This document shows, piece after piece, positions 23,451 to 35,009 of a stretch of 64,000 bases of DNA (positions are counted from its first letter, which is position 1; each line of letters opens with the position of its first letter). A program made the position numbers and the translations under genes. The stretch comes from Rhabditophanes sp. KR3021 (lineage: Eukaryota; Nematoda; Chromadorea; Rhabditida; Alloionematidae): positions 6,448,001 through 6,512,000 of the forward strand of contig CAUJLY010000006.1 in the NCBI GenBank assembly GCA_963281155.1, given 5' to 3'. The notes under the pieces were generated by a model, which saw only the letters and a program-made list of their open reading frames with translations, was not told the origin of the DNA and made no database searches.

Positions 23451-25836
23451 CACTTCGACTGGCAGCAAGTTGAATTCAGAGAGGCTGTGCGAGGAACTCT
23501 GTGCTATACGTTCTATAATCAATAAGAGATAGAAGACGTTTAATAATGCTCAAACCATGAACTGATAATGATGTTTTTTGTACCGAACACGCGAATGGGA
23601 GTGGAAAGGTCTATGCGTTGGTAGAGAGGCTGGCGACACCCTGTATGGATGAATGTATCAAATAAATCTAATAAGTACTAGCACACGAAATTTCGACAAA
23701 AGATAATAGTTTAAAAGGTATTTAGACACCACGAACAATGCGAAAGTGCCGTGCTGGTATGAAAAGGTAATAAATGGCATGCCTCGTTGTATTATATGTC
23801 TTGTAAGGTTAGCGACGCGTTTTTTTACGATACTATCATCGCGACACAGCCATGCAACCAAAATGGCTAAGAATTAAATAAGTAGATACTTTTCAATATC
23901 GTATTTTTAGTGTTTTTGTTGATTAAAATAAAATTTAAAATATTTTTAAGTTTAAAAGTATCACAAAGATTTACTTAAAACAAACAGGAACAGATTTGTT
24001 AAAAAAGCGCGAAAAGTTTTGTCTTTTCTGCTAACGATGTTTGTGCATATTTACGTATACTTATTGCTAACACAAAAACAACAAAATTTTATTACATCCT
24101 AGCATAGTGACAGTCGAACACATAACAAGAATATAAATATGAAGTTCTGTCGAGAGGGAAAAAATGTGTGCGAAATTTAGTCGTGTGTCAGTTGATGGCC
24201 GGACATTTTGGTAGGTATATAATAATTTCACGCACATTAATTTTATGGCAAATGAATTAGCAAATGTAAAAACATCGTAAAAAAGCATCTCTTTTGCGTA
24301 ATTTTGTTTTGATTGAACCTGACTTTCGACAGACACACGTCTGAACCTCCTATCTTTTTTAATATGCATCGAAAATGATACAGATAAGTGAAGATGATAA
24401 ATTAAACAGATTATTATCAATCAAAAAATATTGCAAAATTAAACTTTCCAACCCACAAGACAACATTTTTTAACAAGTACCCAAGTTGTTGAATGACTTA
24501 AAGCTACTATATATCTCGGTTCATCTTTAAAAAATATATACCATATGAAGACTAATAATATCCAAACTAGTTATTTACAAATACTTAACCAAAATATAGT
24601 AATCAACTCTTCTGTCTTTGTCAAATAGTATAATGGATAAAGCGAAATGTCAAAAGCAGAAGAAAGTAAATCAACGAAAATTGCTATCATTACTTATTTT
24701 AGACTATATACCTGTAATTTGTTGTCTAAATATATTTTTCTAAATTATTAATAAGCTGTTTAGATTTGTTGACTAACCAAAAGAGGAACCATGAACAATT
24801 AAAAAATTTCACATCATATGTATACCGACAAAATGATTAAATTTCATTTTAAAAATATTTAAAACATATTAATAAGTATGCGTATATTATATTCATATAA
24901 TGTAATATATTTCATTTATGATGAGTGAGTATCGTTCAAATTGAGTTACAAATTGACCTGAGGTAATCAGTAATACATTCAAGAAGCTTTAAAATTCGAT
25001 TGTTTAACTAAAAGTTAAATTGTATAAACATAAGAGATATATTTGTCTAAAGGCGATTAAAATTAATTGCGGTAATAATTATGCATTCAAAATCATTTAT
25101 GATTGCCTTTATACATACATGAACAACATCACATATTTAAATATGATCATACCGTTTATGAAACAAAATTCGGAACATATATCATTCCTTTAAATTAATA
25201 AAAGTTTGTATTTTTAAAATGCTTATAAATATTGTAATAAATTTTAATTAATTTGTTTGTAAAGCTTAGATAAAAAACTTCTTTGTTTACTGAATAGACA
25301 AAAAGGGAATTGTAATGCGTGTCTTTTGATAGTTTTAAAAATCAAGAGAAATGTGAAGAATACATATCAATTAAATAGACTTTATTTCGTAACATCCCTT
25401 TAAAAAATATTTATTATCATACGTTCCAAAACATACACCATTGCGCATTTAAATTTAAGATTGAACAATTGTAAATATATTAAAAAAATAATTCTTTTAT
25501 ATTATAATTGATCAGTATTATTGTGATCTTCATATATTTTTTGGATGATATGATGACGAAAATGCAACCCAACTTTGATTGCCAACCTCCCTATCGTTAA
25601 AAGAACGTTAATGACTTTTAATGTTAATTTAAAAACTTTTTAATTAATGCCATCAAATTAACTATAAAATTCGTGACTTATTACCCTTCACCAATCATTT
25701 TTGTTTCTTCTAAATAATTACCTTCAACATATTTACGCTACATAATATATAAATTTAGATTAAGATTTTACGACTAGTAGTGAATATTTTTAAGTTATTT
25801 AAAAAGTGCTAAAGAAATTTAACTGAATTTTCTAAA
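23451..25836. other. Divergent intergenic region, nuclear receptor / transporter
   Basis: About 2.4 kb. The receptor-proximal part (to ~23640, and around 23810-23860) has more G+C than the rest. Minus-strand ORFs 23658-23861 (67 aa) and 24067-24420 (117 aa) show no domain and no convincing splice context; the second has Cys/Leu-rich composition like translated noise. Confidence 0.5.
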
Positions 25837-27395
25837 ATGGAAATACCAAATCAAGTGATTGGAAAAAAGAATGGACTACACTGGGTAACGACAGCATTAT
25901 TTATAGTTGCCGATATGGCTGGTGGTGGGATAGTTTCAATGCCAATGGCAATGACAAAATCTGGTCTTATTGCTGGAATTGCAATCATGGCTGTGCTATT
26001 TCTAATATTCACATACACTGCTCACCTGCTTGGAATAAACTGGCTAAAAATGTGCAAATTCTGGCCAGAGTATAAGAGCCATTGTAGAAAGCCATATCCT
26101 GAAATGGCTATGCGTAGTATGGGGATTCACGCAAGGTAAATAGACAATTCAAGTATAATCTGATTGCAAAACAATTGACCTAATTTCAGAACTTTTACAT
26201 CATGTGTTCTTAATGTTATGCTTTATGGAGTTTCTATAGTGTATTTATTACTTTCGTCACAAATAATTAATGATATAGTATCTTCATTGACAGGAGTCAA
26301 TATAGGTTCATGTGTGATGTTACTGATTGTAGCAGGTATGATGTTGCCAGTGACTTTCCTAAAGTCACCACAAGATTTTTGGTGGGCTATTGTGGTAGCA
26401 ATGTTTACAACACTTTTTGCAGTAATCATTATATTTAGCGGGACTTTAATAGACTATGAAACATGTGCGCCTGAAGCGTCGTTTGGAACTTTCAAAATGA
26501 CGAATTTGTTCTTATCACTGGGGACATTCATGTTTTCATTTGGTGGGCATGGTGTTTTTCCTACAATTCAACATGACATGAAAAAGCCTTATCTTTTTAC
26601 AAGATCTGCAATTTTCGCTTTTATCTTAGTAATCTTAATGTACGCTCCAGTAACTATCCTAGGATATATCACCTATGGAAATAGTGTTCAAAATTCAATC
26701 ATCTCGTCTCTGCAGACACCACTCTTACAAAACATTGCAAATGCGTTTATTGCGATACACTGCCTTTTAACAGTAAATATAACGATAAATCCTTTAAACC
26801 AAGAATTAGAACATGTTCTTGAAACTCCACACCATTTTTGTTGGCAAAGAGTTTTTGTCCGAACGGGTGTTATGGCGTTGGTAGTTTTTACAGCAGAATC
26901 AATCCCCACATTCGGGCCTATTCTAACACTAATTGGGGGAACTTCTGTCACATTAACTTCTGCTCTATTACCTTGCTTGTTTAATTTGTATTTGGAAACT
27001 AGATTAAAGATGATCAAAAAGAATAATGGTGAAAAGAAAGAGAAGAAACTAATATACCCTTCCATTAAAGAGTAAGTGTAATTCTTTCACAATCAAATGA
27101 TGTAATAAATATAAATTTTAGCGTCATTCAAAATACGCGTAAATGGAAGTTGTTACTTAACATAACTATCGTTATTGTCGCGACTATTTGTGGTGTGGCG
27201 ACAACAATAAGTGCTATTAAAGAGATGGGGGATAGTCAATTTTCAATGCCCTGTTACTTACGGTTTTTCAACAAAGATTCTGACCACCTTTCAGCGTTAG
27301 ATGCCAAACTAGATATATCAATGTATTGTTGCGGAAGTAACCGAAATATTTCAAAACATGGCGACTTATACACGTGTTTAAGTTCTACTTCGTAA
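25837..27395 (+). CDS. AAAP-family amino acid transporter (SLC32/36-like)
   Basis: Three exons: 25837-26135, 26190-27071, 27122-27395; 484 aa. The N-terminus has the family hallmark around ADMAGGGIVSMPMAM in TM1, where the unwound GGGI segment binds substrate in this fold. About 11 hydrophobic segments follow, including SLGTFMFSFGGHGVFPTIQHDM (family TM6 region: the F-GGH-FP-I signature) and the late GGTSVTLTSALLPCLF. Members move neutral amino acids or GABA, usually coupled to H+ or Na+, across plasma or vesicle membranes. The sequence resembles the nematode-expanded AAAP group more than the vesicular GABA transporter UNC-47, which has a long cytosolic N-terminus missing here. Intron lengths (54 and 50 nt) are typical for the window. 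The substrate is unknown. Confidence 0.88.
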
Positions 27396-28643
27396 TTATA
27401 ATAAAAATATTATATATAAGTAAAGTATTTAATAGCTTATTCGAATGTGGCATATATAGGATAATGTAATTTAACTTTTTTATGAATGCACTATTTAAAA
27501 AATTCTAAATATACATTCATGTGTCTTAAGGAAATTACATTTCACATGAAAAACACATGACCAGCTTTGTTATTATACATTAAATAGATTTGCACTATAG
27601 CAACGACACATATAATTCAAATCTTGTTGTTTTCAATCTTTTCAACAAGACCATTTTTAAGCAAAAAGTTTAAAAATGTTTTTTAATAATTTGTTATAGC
27701 CAATAAATATTTGCAAAAAATATTGCGTTACAAATTGTATACTGTTATTTGATTGACATAAAAAAACGATAGAGCTAAATAACACAGGAAAGCGGGAAAA
27801 TGTTATCTTTTTTGTTGAATAGCTTTTTGGAAATAGATTCATAAACGATTATCGTTTCAAGTTGATTTATGAAAGCGGTTGTTATCGTTAAACAAGTAAC
27901 CACCATTTAGCTTTCGTTTAATAGCTCAAACATATTTTTATTATGCTTTTAAATGTTGTAAAAAATTGGTGAAAGACTTTTATGACAATGTTATTTTCAA
28001 TTTTAAGATTCTTTAACATTTTATTCTATTGTAATTGATTCAATTATTTTGTAGTTGGTATGTATTTTTAACCTTGAAAAATAGATAAATTATACATTAA
28101 CAAAAATGACTCTTTATGTTCATATAATAAATTAACACAAGCTGAATATATAAATAAAATTGAAAATCGAGCAAAAAGTCCCATAAATCAGCTTATCTTA
28201 ATATTTTAGTGCAGCATTTAGTTTGGTTATAAAACGCTACGCAAAGGTACGTCAATGTTTCAAAAGGTTATTCGATGTGTTTTTATTGCATTTTAAAAAA
28301 TATCAACGGACAAAAATTCATTCATTCATAAATCAACGAACTTATTCGAACCTTTCAGAGTTGATGTCATCCACATTTTTTTCAAACCAAATATTTAACG
28401 TGTTCCTTTGTCAAACGCAATGAAAATAATTTTTGCAATATTAATTATCTATCCCATCTAATTAGTTAATTAATTATAATTGCCCATTGAATCCATTTTG
28501 AAAATAATTGGCTAATCATTTGTTTATGAAATATTGAATACAGTAACTATCCAATGAAACATCGTACTAATATCTATTTTGAGTATTTCAATAATTTTAA
28601 TGGGTAAGATCACATATTTACAGAATAAATTATTAATGGTAAA
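27396..28643. other. Intergenic between two convergent genes
   Basis: 1.25 kb between the transporter 3' end and the contactin 3' end. AT-rich; an AATAAA overlaps the sequence 5 nt after the transporter stop. ORFs here (27657-27842, 28223-28423) have no support. Confidence 0.55.
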
Positions 28644-31600
28644 TCATATAAAGTATATTAAAAATGAAATTATAATAAACCCAAATTTAGGAATATTAAA
28701 TGTTGCGCAGTTGAAGATATATCCGACTTGTTCAATATGGCTAAAATGATCAATACGAACAATTTGTGGCAAACTTGATTTTCCAACACCACCGTTGTTA
28801 TAACCAGCAATCTCTATTTTATAGGTATACATGATATTTAACCCTTTTAATTCTACCGAAAGATCATCGGGTCTAATAAATGTATTTAAAGGAATTTTGA
28901 GTTCAATTGGCACTTGTGTTGTCATACTTTCGTATATTTTTATTATGTATCCCATAATTTGTTGTAAGTGTTGGTCTTTCATCTTTTCCGAGTTACTTAG
29001 TGATATGGGTGACCAATGTAATAGAATGGACACATTTCCATCTTTCCATCTTGTTTCAGTATTAATTATCCGTGGGATTTCTAAAGGCTGCTGTTGCAAT
29101 GTCAATACAGAAACAAATTCGCTCGTTTCTCCATGTGAGCCATTTTCGTCGATTGGTACAATAGTACAATTATAAGTGGATTCTGGAATTAGATCTCCAA
29201 TTACCCAGGAAGTATAATAGCCGGAAACAATTTGAGTAATGGGTTTTTCAATATTAATCAGAATGTTTGTTTCATAACAAATTATTTTTGTACCATAGAC
29301 TTGATTACATTCATCTTCAGAATCCCAGTTCCAGTCTATTTTTAAATGAGTTGAATTTAATGATTTCAATTTAACATCTTTAGCCTTGACTCCATTCAGT
29401 CCATAACTTAATCTAATCTCTCTTCTTAACACAAGTGAACTTTCAATACCATCATAAAATGGCTTCACCTGAACCAATACATTTCTACATCTCGTGTCAT
29501 TACCATTTATTGGGAAGTGAATTTTTTTTGTCCTTCCAATGACAATATCCGAAAAGAATAGTTGTATTGGCTTAGTTTTTCCATTTTTTGTTTGAACAAC
29601 TTGGTAACTCCACGAAACATTGTAATGACTATCTACAGATGTGTCTATAGATTTAGGTTCAAAATTCCAGTTGACTTCAATAACATTGTCTTTGAGTTTA
29701 CTCCACCAAAAATCAGAATGATCATGGGAGAAATGATGTAGTTTGATCCATTGGTTACTTTCAGCTTCAATATTTTGATTGTTTGATAGGTCAACCAAAA
29801 CTCGAAATTTATACAATAAATCAGTTGTAAGATTAAAAGCTTCAAGATAAATGGAGTCATTAATCAGAAGTGCCTTATCAATTTCATTTATGACTATCCA
29901 TTCGTCCTGCTTTTGTTCTAAATATTCAAATCCAATCTTACTGTTTTTGTTGTTTTTGACTATACTTTTCATTTGATCAGGAATTTCCCAGTCAAATGCA
30001 ATACTTGTTCCTCGAACATCTAAATTAGTCATTTTCATAGGGAAATAGGTATTTGAAAATTGAGTTGAATGTTTTATTTCCGTCACAGCACTTCCAAATA
30101 CAGATTGGCATGAGAATCTATTAATTTCTTTTTTATAAAACTTCCCACTTAGCTCCAAAATAGAAATTTGATTTATTTTAGAATGACCACTGGTTTGCTG
30201 TTCTGCAATTCTTTTTATATTAATCTTAGTTTTATACCCAATAGGAGAACCATCATTAGTAAGCAGCATATCATTCAAATGCCAGTTAAAAAGTGATTCT
30301 GGGCAATCATTACTTTCATCGCAGAACATTTCAACTTCACACTTTAAACGAGCAACTTCGTCAGAATAACCTAAGCTTGAGATATGAATTGTTGGCTTAT
30401 TAATAACTACAATTTTGAGTGTAGCCGAAGCACTTCCTAGTCTGTTTTCAGCGAAGCATTCATAATATCCTGCGTGATAATCTTCTAACTTTTTAAAGTG
30501 TAACATTGCTCCCTGAGAAGAAGTTATACTTTGGTAAATATCATTTTGTTCAAAGGAAACGAATTGGTTAGTTTCAAGTGATTTCCAAACTGCTTGGCCA
30601 GATGGTGAAGCAACATACCAACATGGTATATCTAATTTCCTTCCTTTAATTGCAACAATCTTTTTCGGAAACTGTGTTGAGTAAAATTTGGGAGCAAAGT
30701 CAGTTATTCTAATGAAAGCATATGTTGTGTCATAAAATATTTCATTTATTGAGATGCACTGATAAGTACCAGTATCTTTTAATTGCGTGTTGTAAATAGT
30801 AAGTTGATCCTCATTGACTTCAAATCTATTACTATCTTCCTCGTCCATTAGTAATGGTGAAATCGGTATACCATTTTTAAACCATTCTAAGGAACTATCT
30901 TTTAAGTAATCATTTGCATCGTAATTTAGCAAACCACATTTAAGTTTTAAGGTCCGATTGGTGTGAGTATTAATGTCGTGTAACAATTGAACAAACCTTG
31001 GTGGATTCCGAATGTTTAATACCACTTCACTGCTATCTGTTCCCAAAGAATTCTCGGCTGAGCAAATATAACTCCCACTGTCTTTTTGTGTCACATTTTC
31101 AATTTTTAATATACGGCCAAAATTGAGGATTTTTGATTGGATTGGTAGTGGATTACCATCTAAACGACTCCATTTATAAATCGGAGCAGGAAAAGCAAAC
31201 GCAAAACACTCAATATAAACAGCTTTGCCTGCAATTGGATTTTCGGGGAATATTTGAGGTTTGTATTCTTCTAAAACAGGTGCAAACCCATGTTCTGGCC
31301 CATCGACTCTTGTTTGTTGAGGCAAAACAAATTTAAAAAATGGGCCATATTGTCCACTTTGTAAAGAATCCATAGCAACGAGGCAAGAGTACGACTTTGC
31401 ATCCGATTTAATGTTATACGAAAAATACAATGTACCATCCATTGAAATAAAGACTCTTTCATCTTGTGCAACAAACTTTTTAGTTGATTCAGAGTGCAAC
31501 CAAGAATAAGAGTATGATTTAGGATAGTGTTTTGGTGCTTGGCAATCAAATTTCGATCCCTTGTTCTCATGAGAGGGAGAAAACTCGGTTAAACGAGACA

Positions 31601-32832
31601 TTCGAAAGTTATCAATGTAAGTGGGAACAATAGTGGCGCTAGGACTTCTCACAGCTCCATAAAGGTTTACAGCGACACAGTGATATGATTCAATTGTTCT
31701 TTGTTCCTTTTTTATAGGTATAATCAAACTTCCACCAGAAATAGTATAGGAGTAGTTAGAGAATGCCACATTTATTTGTTCAACACCTCCTTTGTACCAT
31801 AAAATTTTAGGTGTCGGAGTTCCTATTGCCCGACATTTTATTTTTATACTATTATCTTCGAAAGAAGAATAGTAATAATGACTGTTTGGCATTTCTAACA
31901 AAGTTGGTCCACTTCCCAAGTATATAGACTCTTCAAAAAGCAATTTGCGCACTTGTTGATCGGGCAATGCACAAATAAATGGCAGATGCTCGTGACTTGA
32001 GACTGATACCATTTTGCAGCACATTTCATTTTTTATTGTCAACGCTAAGCTTTCATTTGATTGAGCAATGTGGGCGGCTTGTGTCCATAAATTGTAGGAC
32101 ATATCTTTTATTCCGATTTGTAATTTTTTGAATGTTGTTTGATCACCAACAATCCAAGTATCCTCTTTTAAGCCATTGTGATATAAATTCTAAAAATATG
32201 CATATTTGTTTACATTTCTTCAATAACAAGGATCAGTTAAATAACCCCTTCAAATATTCAAAATATTCAAATATTCAAAATAATCAAATATTCAACATAA
32301 TCAAATATTCAAATAAACAAATATAAACATAAACAAACATAAACAAACATACATTAATTATTTTTGAAAGGTCTCTAACTAATATAACATCTTCTCCATC
32401 ATCAATGTAAACTCCAACTAATTCAGCATATCCCAAAGTTTGGCAAAATTCCATAGCACTTTTTGTATCTTTACTTTGAAGAACAGTCTTCACACATCGT
32501 TTCCCTGCTTTTAGCCAACCATGCGGGCATTCTATAAAGAAAAAATTTAACAAAGTCATTAGTCATGAAACTGTCATTTATTGTGCTGTCACTAATCCAA
32601 TGAAAGGTCATCCAAAAACATTACCAAGGGATTTACTATTTAAATTGAAACAAAATGACCAAACATTTTTAATCTGATTTTTGATAACAAATTAAGCCAT
32701 TCTAACTAAATTACTTTTAAAGTAAATCCTTGGGCACTTAATAAACTTAGAAACAGAAGATCACTTACCATTATTTTGAGATAGAACTGTAGTAATTAAA
32801 AATTTAAGTATAATCAACAACTTATAATTCAT
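28644..32832 (-). CDS. rig-6: Contactin with C-type lectin domain, six Ig and four FN3 domains
   Basis: Three exons: 32769-32832, 32353-32531, 28644-32189; 1262 aa. Order: signal peptide (1-19); C-type-lectin-like domain (~23-165, CPHGWLKAGKRCV to FICALPD); six Ig domains (~180-790; Cys pairs such as KCRAIG/YHCVAV, IECFAF/YICSAE, IPCWYV/YECFAE); four FN3 domains (~800-1220); and a hydrophobic tail ending FGFIIISFLIYFI with no basic residues after it, which reads as a GPI-attachment signal. The Ig6-FN4 plan is that of contactins; a lectin domain at the N-terminus is the invertebrate version (Drosophila Contactin). Contactins act in axon guidance, fasciculation and septate-type junctions. The single 3.5-kb exon may hide in-frame introns, but domain spacing looks normal. 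The symbol follows the C. elegans contactin and is by similarity only. Confidence 0.9.
32234..32345. repeat. Simple AAATATTCA / AACAAACATA repeat in contactin intron
   Basis: Tandem imperfect copies of CAAATATTCAAAATA followed by repeats of AAACAAACAT, filling much of the 163-nt intron 32190-32352. It explains why this intron is longer than most. Confidence 0.65.
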
Positions 32833-34993
32833 AATTATTTTTGAAGCAGTAACTTTGCTTAAGTTATTATTTGGCAAAAAATATGTACTTTTCGCCGCTA
32901 AAGCTTTTAAAATATGCCGACTTTTATTAATTGAAAGACAATAACGTGTTTCTTAACATTAAAAGAAAGACCAGAAATAGCGATTATATATTTTATTCTG
33001 AAAATAAACAAACTCTTTACACTGATTATTTGTTTATATATATTTTGGAAAAGACAAAAATGAATGTATATACAGATTTAAGGATGAAACAGGCACCAAA
33101 TGTTTAGAAGGCAACAATTGAAATGGATATAAAAATCTTTTAAATTTAGTCAAATTTAGAAATAAATGTTATGATAGGGCAAATTTATAATTTCTTTAAA
33201 TAATTGGATGAAAATTTTTTGCCCAGATTAAGTGTTATGAATGATGAGGCTATTGTAAAACATCTCTATATTTTTATACAGATACTAAAATAGTGGGCAA
33301 GTTTAATTGGCAAGGCTCAAAAACAAGTCATTATCATCTTAAATGTATAGTTTGGAAGTCCAAACGATTACGAATTGTTTTAACTGACTCCTAACCTATA
33401 ATCAAAATCAGATGGCCTTATGAATGACAAAGGATTGATAATAGGGTAGATGCGAGTAAGCTCAATTAATTCATTTTCATTTAAAATGATGTGCCAATTG
33501 GGTGGTGTAATCATCCATTTTGGATAAAAGAAATTTTTAGCAGTAATGATGCATAGTGGATGACAAAAATAATATTTTTACCTCCTATTAAAATATGCCA
33601 TCATTTGATAAACTTTCATCTAGGATGTCCATTAGTATAAAATTAAGTTTATTAGGGGGATGGGCTAGTAAAAAATCAAAATATAATGTATAGTTAAAAT
33701 ATGGCACTAATGTACATCAGTGGTATAGTAGATTGTCTTGCTAAAATAACCAAAATAAGCAAAAGATAGCCATTAATGCTAATAGGTCCAATTTAAGGTC
33801 AAAACATTGTGCAATCATATTATCACTATTCGCTTTTAACAGCTTATATCGCAATTGTTTAAACCATTTTTTGTGTTGCAAAAACGCCGCCTCGAACGGC
33901 AAGTTATAAGCGTTTTGACAGTAACAATATGGAAGAGTAAATGATTAATTACAGTTAAGCTTTATCGCTAGATAATTGTGACATAACTGTTTATGTTAAG
34001 GATTAATATGTAAAAGAAATCTTTCCCAGAATCACATATGGTGTGCTGCTTTGACTTTAAACCGACAAGAAATATAAAATAATCAAATATTGCATTGTTG
34101 TTGCAAAATCCATTTTTGGTAATAGTTGCACCTTTAGGAAGGCATAAAATTAAAGTTATTCTGTCTTTCAAATACAATTAACTTTACATGTCAAGCATCA
34201 TTGATGGTGCATATTAAATTTAAAGAGCAACTAAATGCGAATAAGCTTATTTAGTGTATCAAAGTAGGAATGAATTGTAGCAGTTTATTGTGGATATCAT
34301 TTGCACAGCGTTGTATATTTTTTGAAAACTCAAGATACAATACACATAGATTGATGTAATTGAAAGACAAATTAGTGTAACTTTTTTGTTAGATATTATC
34401 CGTGGTGTTTGCTTAAGTCTTTTAAATTCGATTCAAAGCAAATGCCATATGTATCCACGTTTTTCCCATTCTTATGTGATCAGTTGGGTCAGGTGTAAAA
34501 ACTAATATTTGAGTTGATAAAAGATGTGCAAATTACATTTTACCAGGTGGATGCCGCCTTTTTTTATTCCCAAAAATGTATATAAAGTGGATTTTATAAA
34601 GTGTAAAAGATATATGTGATTTGATTATATGTTTTAATAAATGGGTCATATTTCCTTATATTATAAATGACTTGACACGGCAAAAGTCTTGTTTTGTATA
34701 ATTAAGGCAACTTATTAATTGACTTACTATTTACAGGTAATTTATGATACAATTAGTGATTGTCGTTATACGGAAATCTGTATAATTTAGGGAACAAAGT
34801 ATTCTTAAATACATATGTTTTTGTTTTATCAAAAAAAATGTAAGGAGAAAACGTTTATTTTTGTATCATTTGATTGAATTATTAAGATCATTACGGATAT
34901 TAGTAAATAAATGTAACTTTCATTGGTCTTTAAAATCCGTGTTTATTCATTATAAATTAAAGTTAATTTTGTATCATAAATATCGTACTTTTT
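32833..34993. other. Divergent intergenic region, contactin / peroxidase
   Basis: About 2.2 kb holding both promoters. G-rich words recur in the 33200-33760 part (GGATG, TGGGCTAG, GGGGGATGGG), and a nested inverted repeat sits at 33881-33916. The minus-strand ORF 33968-34177 is not supported. Confidence 0.5.
33881..33916. repeat. Nested inverted repeat (possible hairpin)
   Basis: Outer arms AAAACGC (33881-33887) and GCGTTTT (33910-33916) enclose inner arms GCCG (33886-33889) and CGGC (33897-33900). Inner and outer arms share two bases, so they are alternative or partly exclusive stems. The block is GC-rich for its neighbourhood. Confidence 0.4.
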
Positions 34994-34995
34994 AG
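34994..34995 (+). promoter_or_regulatory. Candidate trans-splice acceptor, heme peroxidase
   Basis: GTACTTTTTAG ends 14 nt before the peroxidase ATG (35010). Good acceptor sequence with no coding sequence upstream. Confidence 0.45.
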
Positions 34996-35009
34996 AACAA
35001 ATACTAATA

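Noticed and set aside
23658..23861. 67-aa minus-strand ORF upstream of the nuclear receptor
   Set aside because: Could be an upstream exon of the receptor, but no donor joins it in phase to the first coding exon, and it shows no motif.
24067..24420. 117-aa minus-strand ORF
   Set aside because: No domain, no acceptor or start context, composition typical of translated AT-rich DNA, and it lies in a divergent promoter region.
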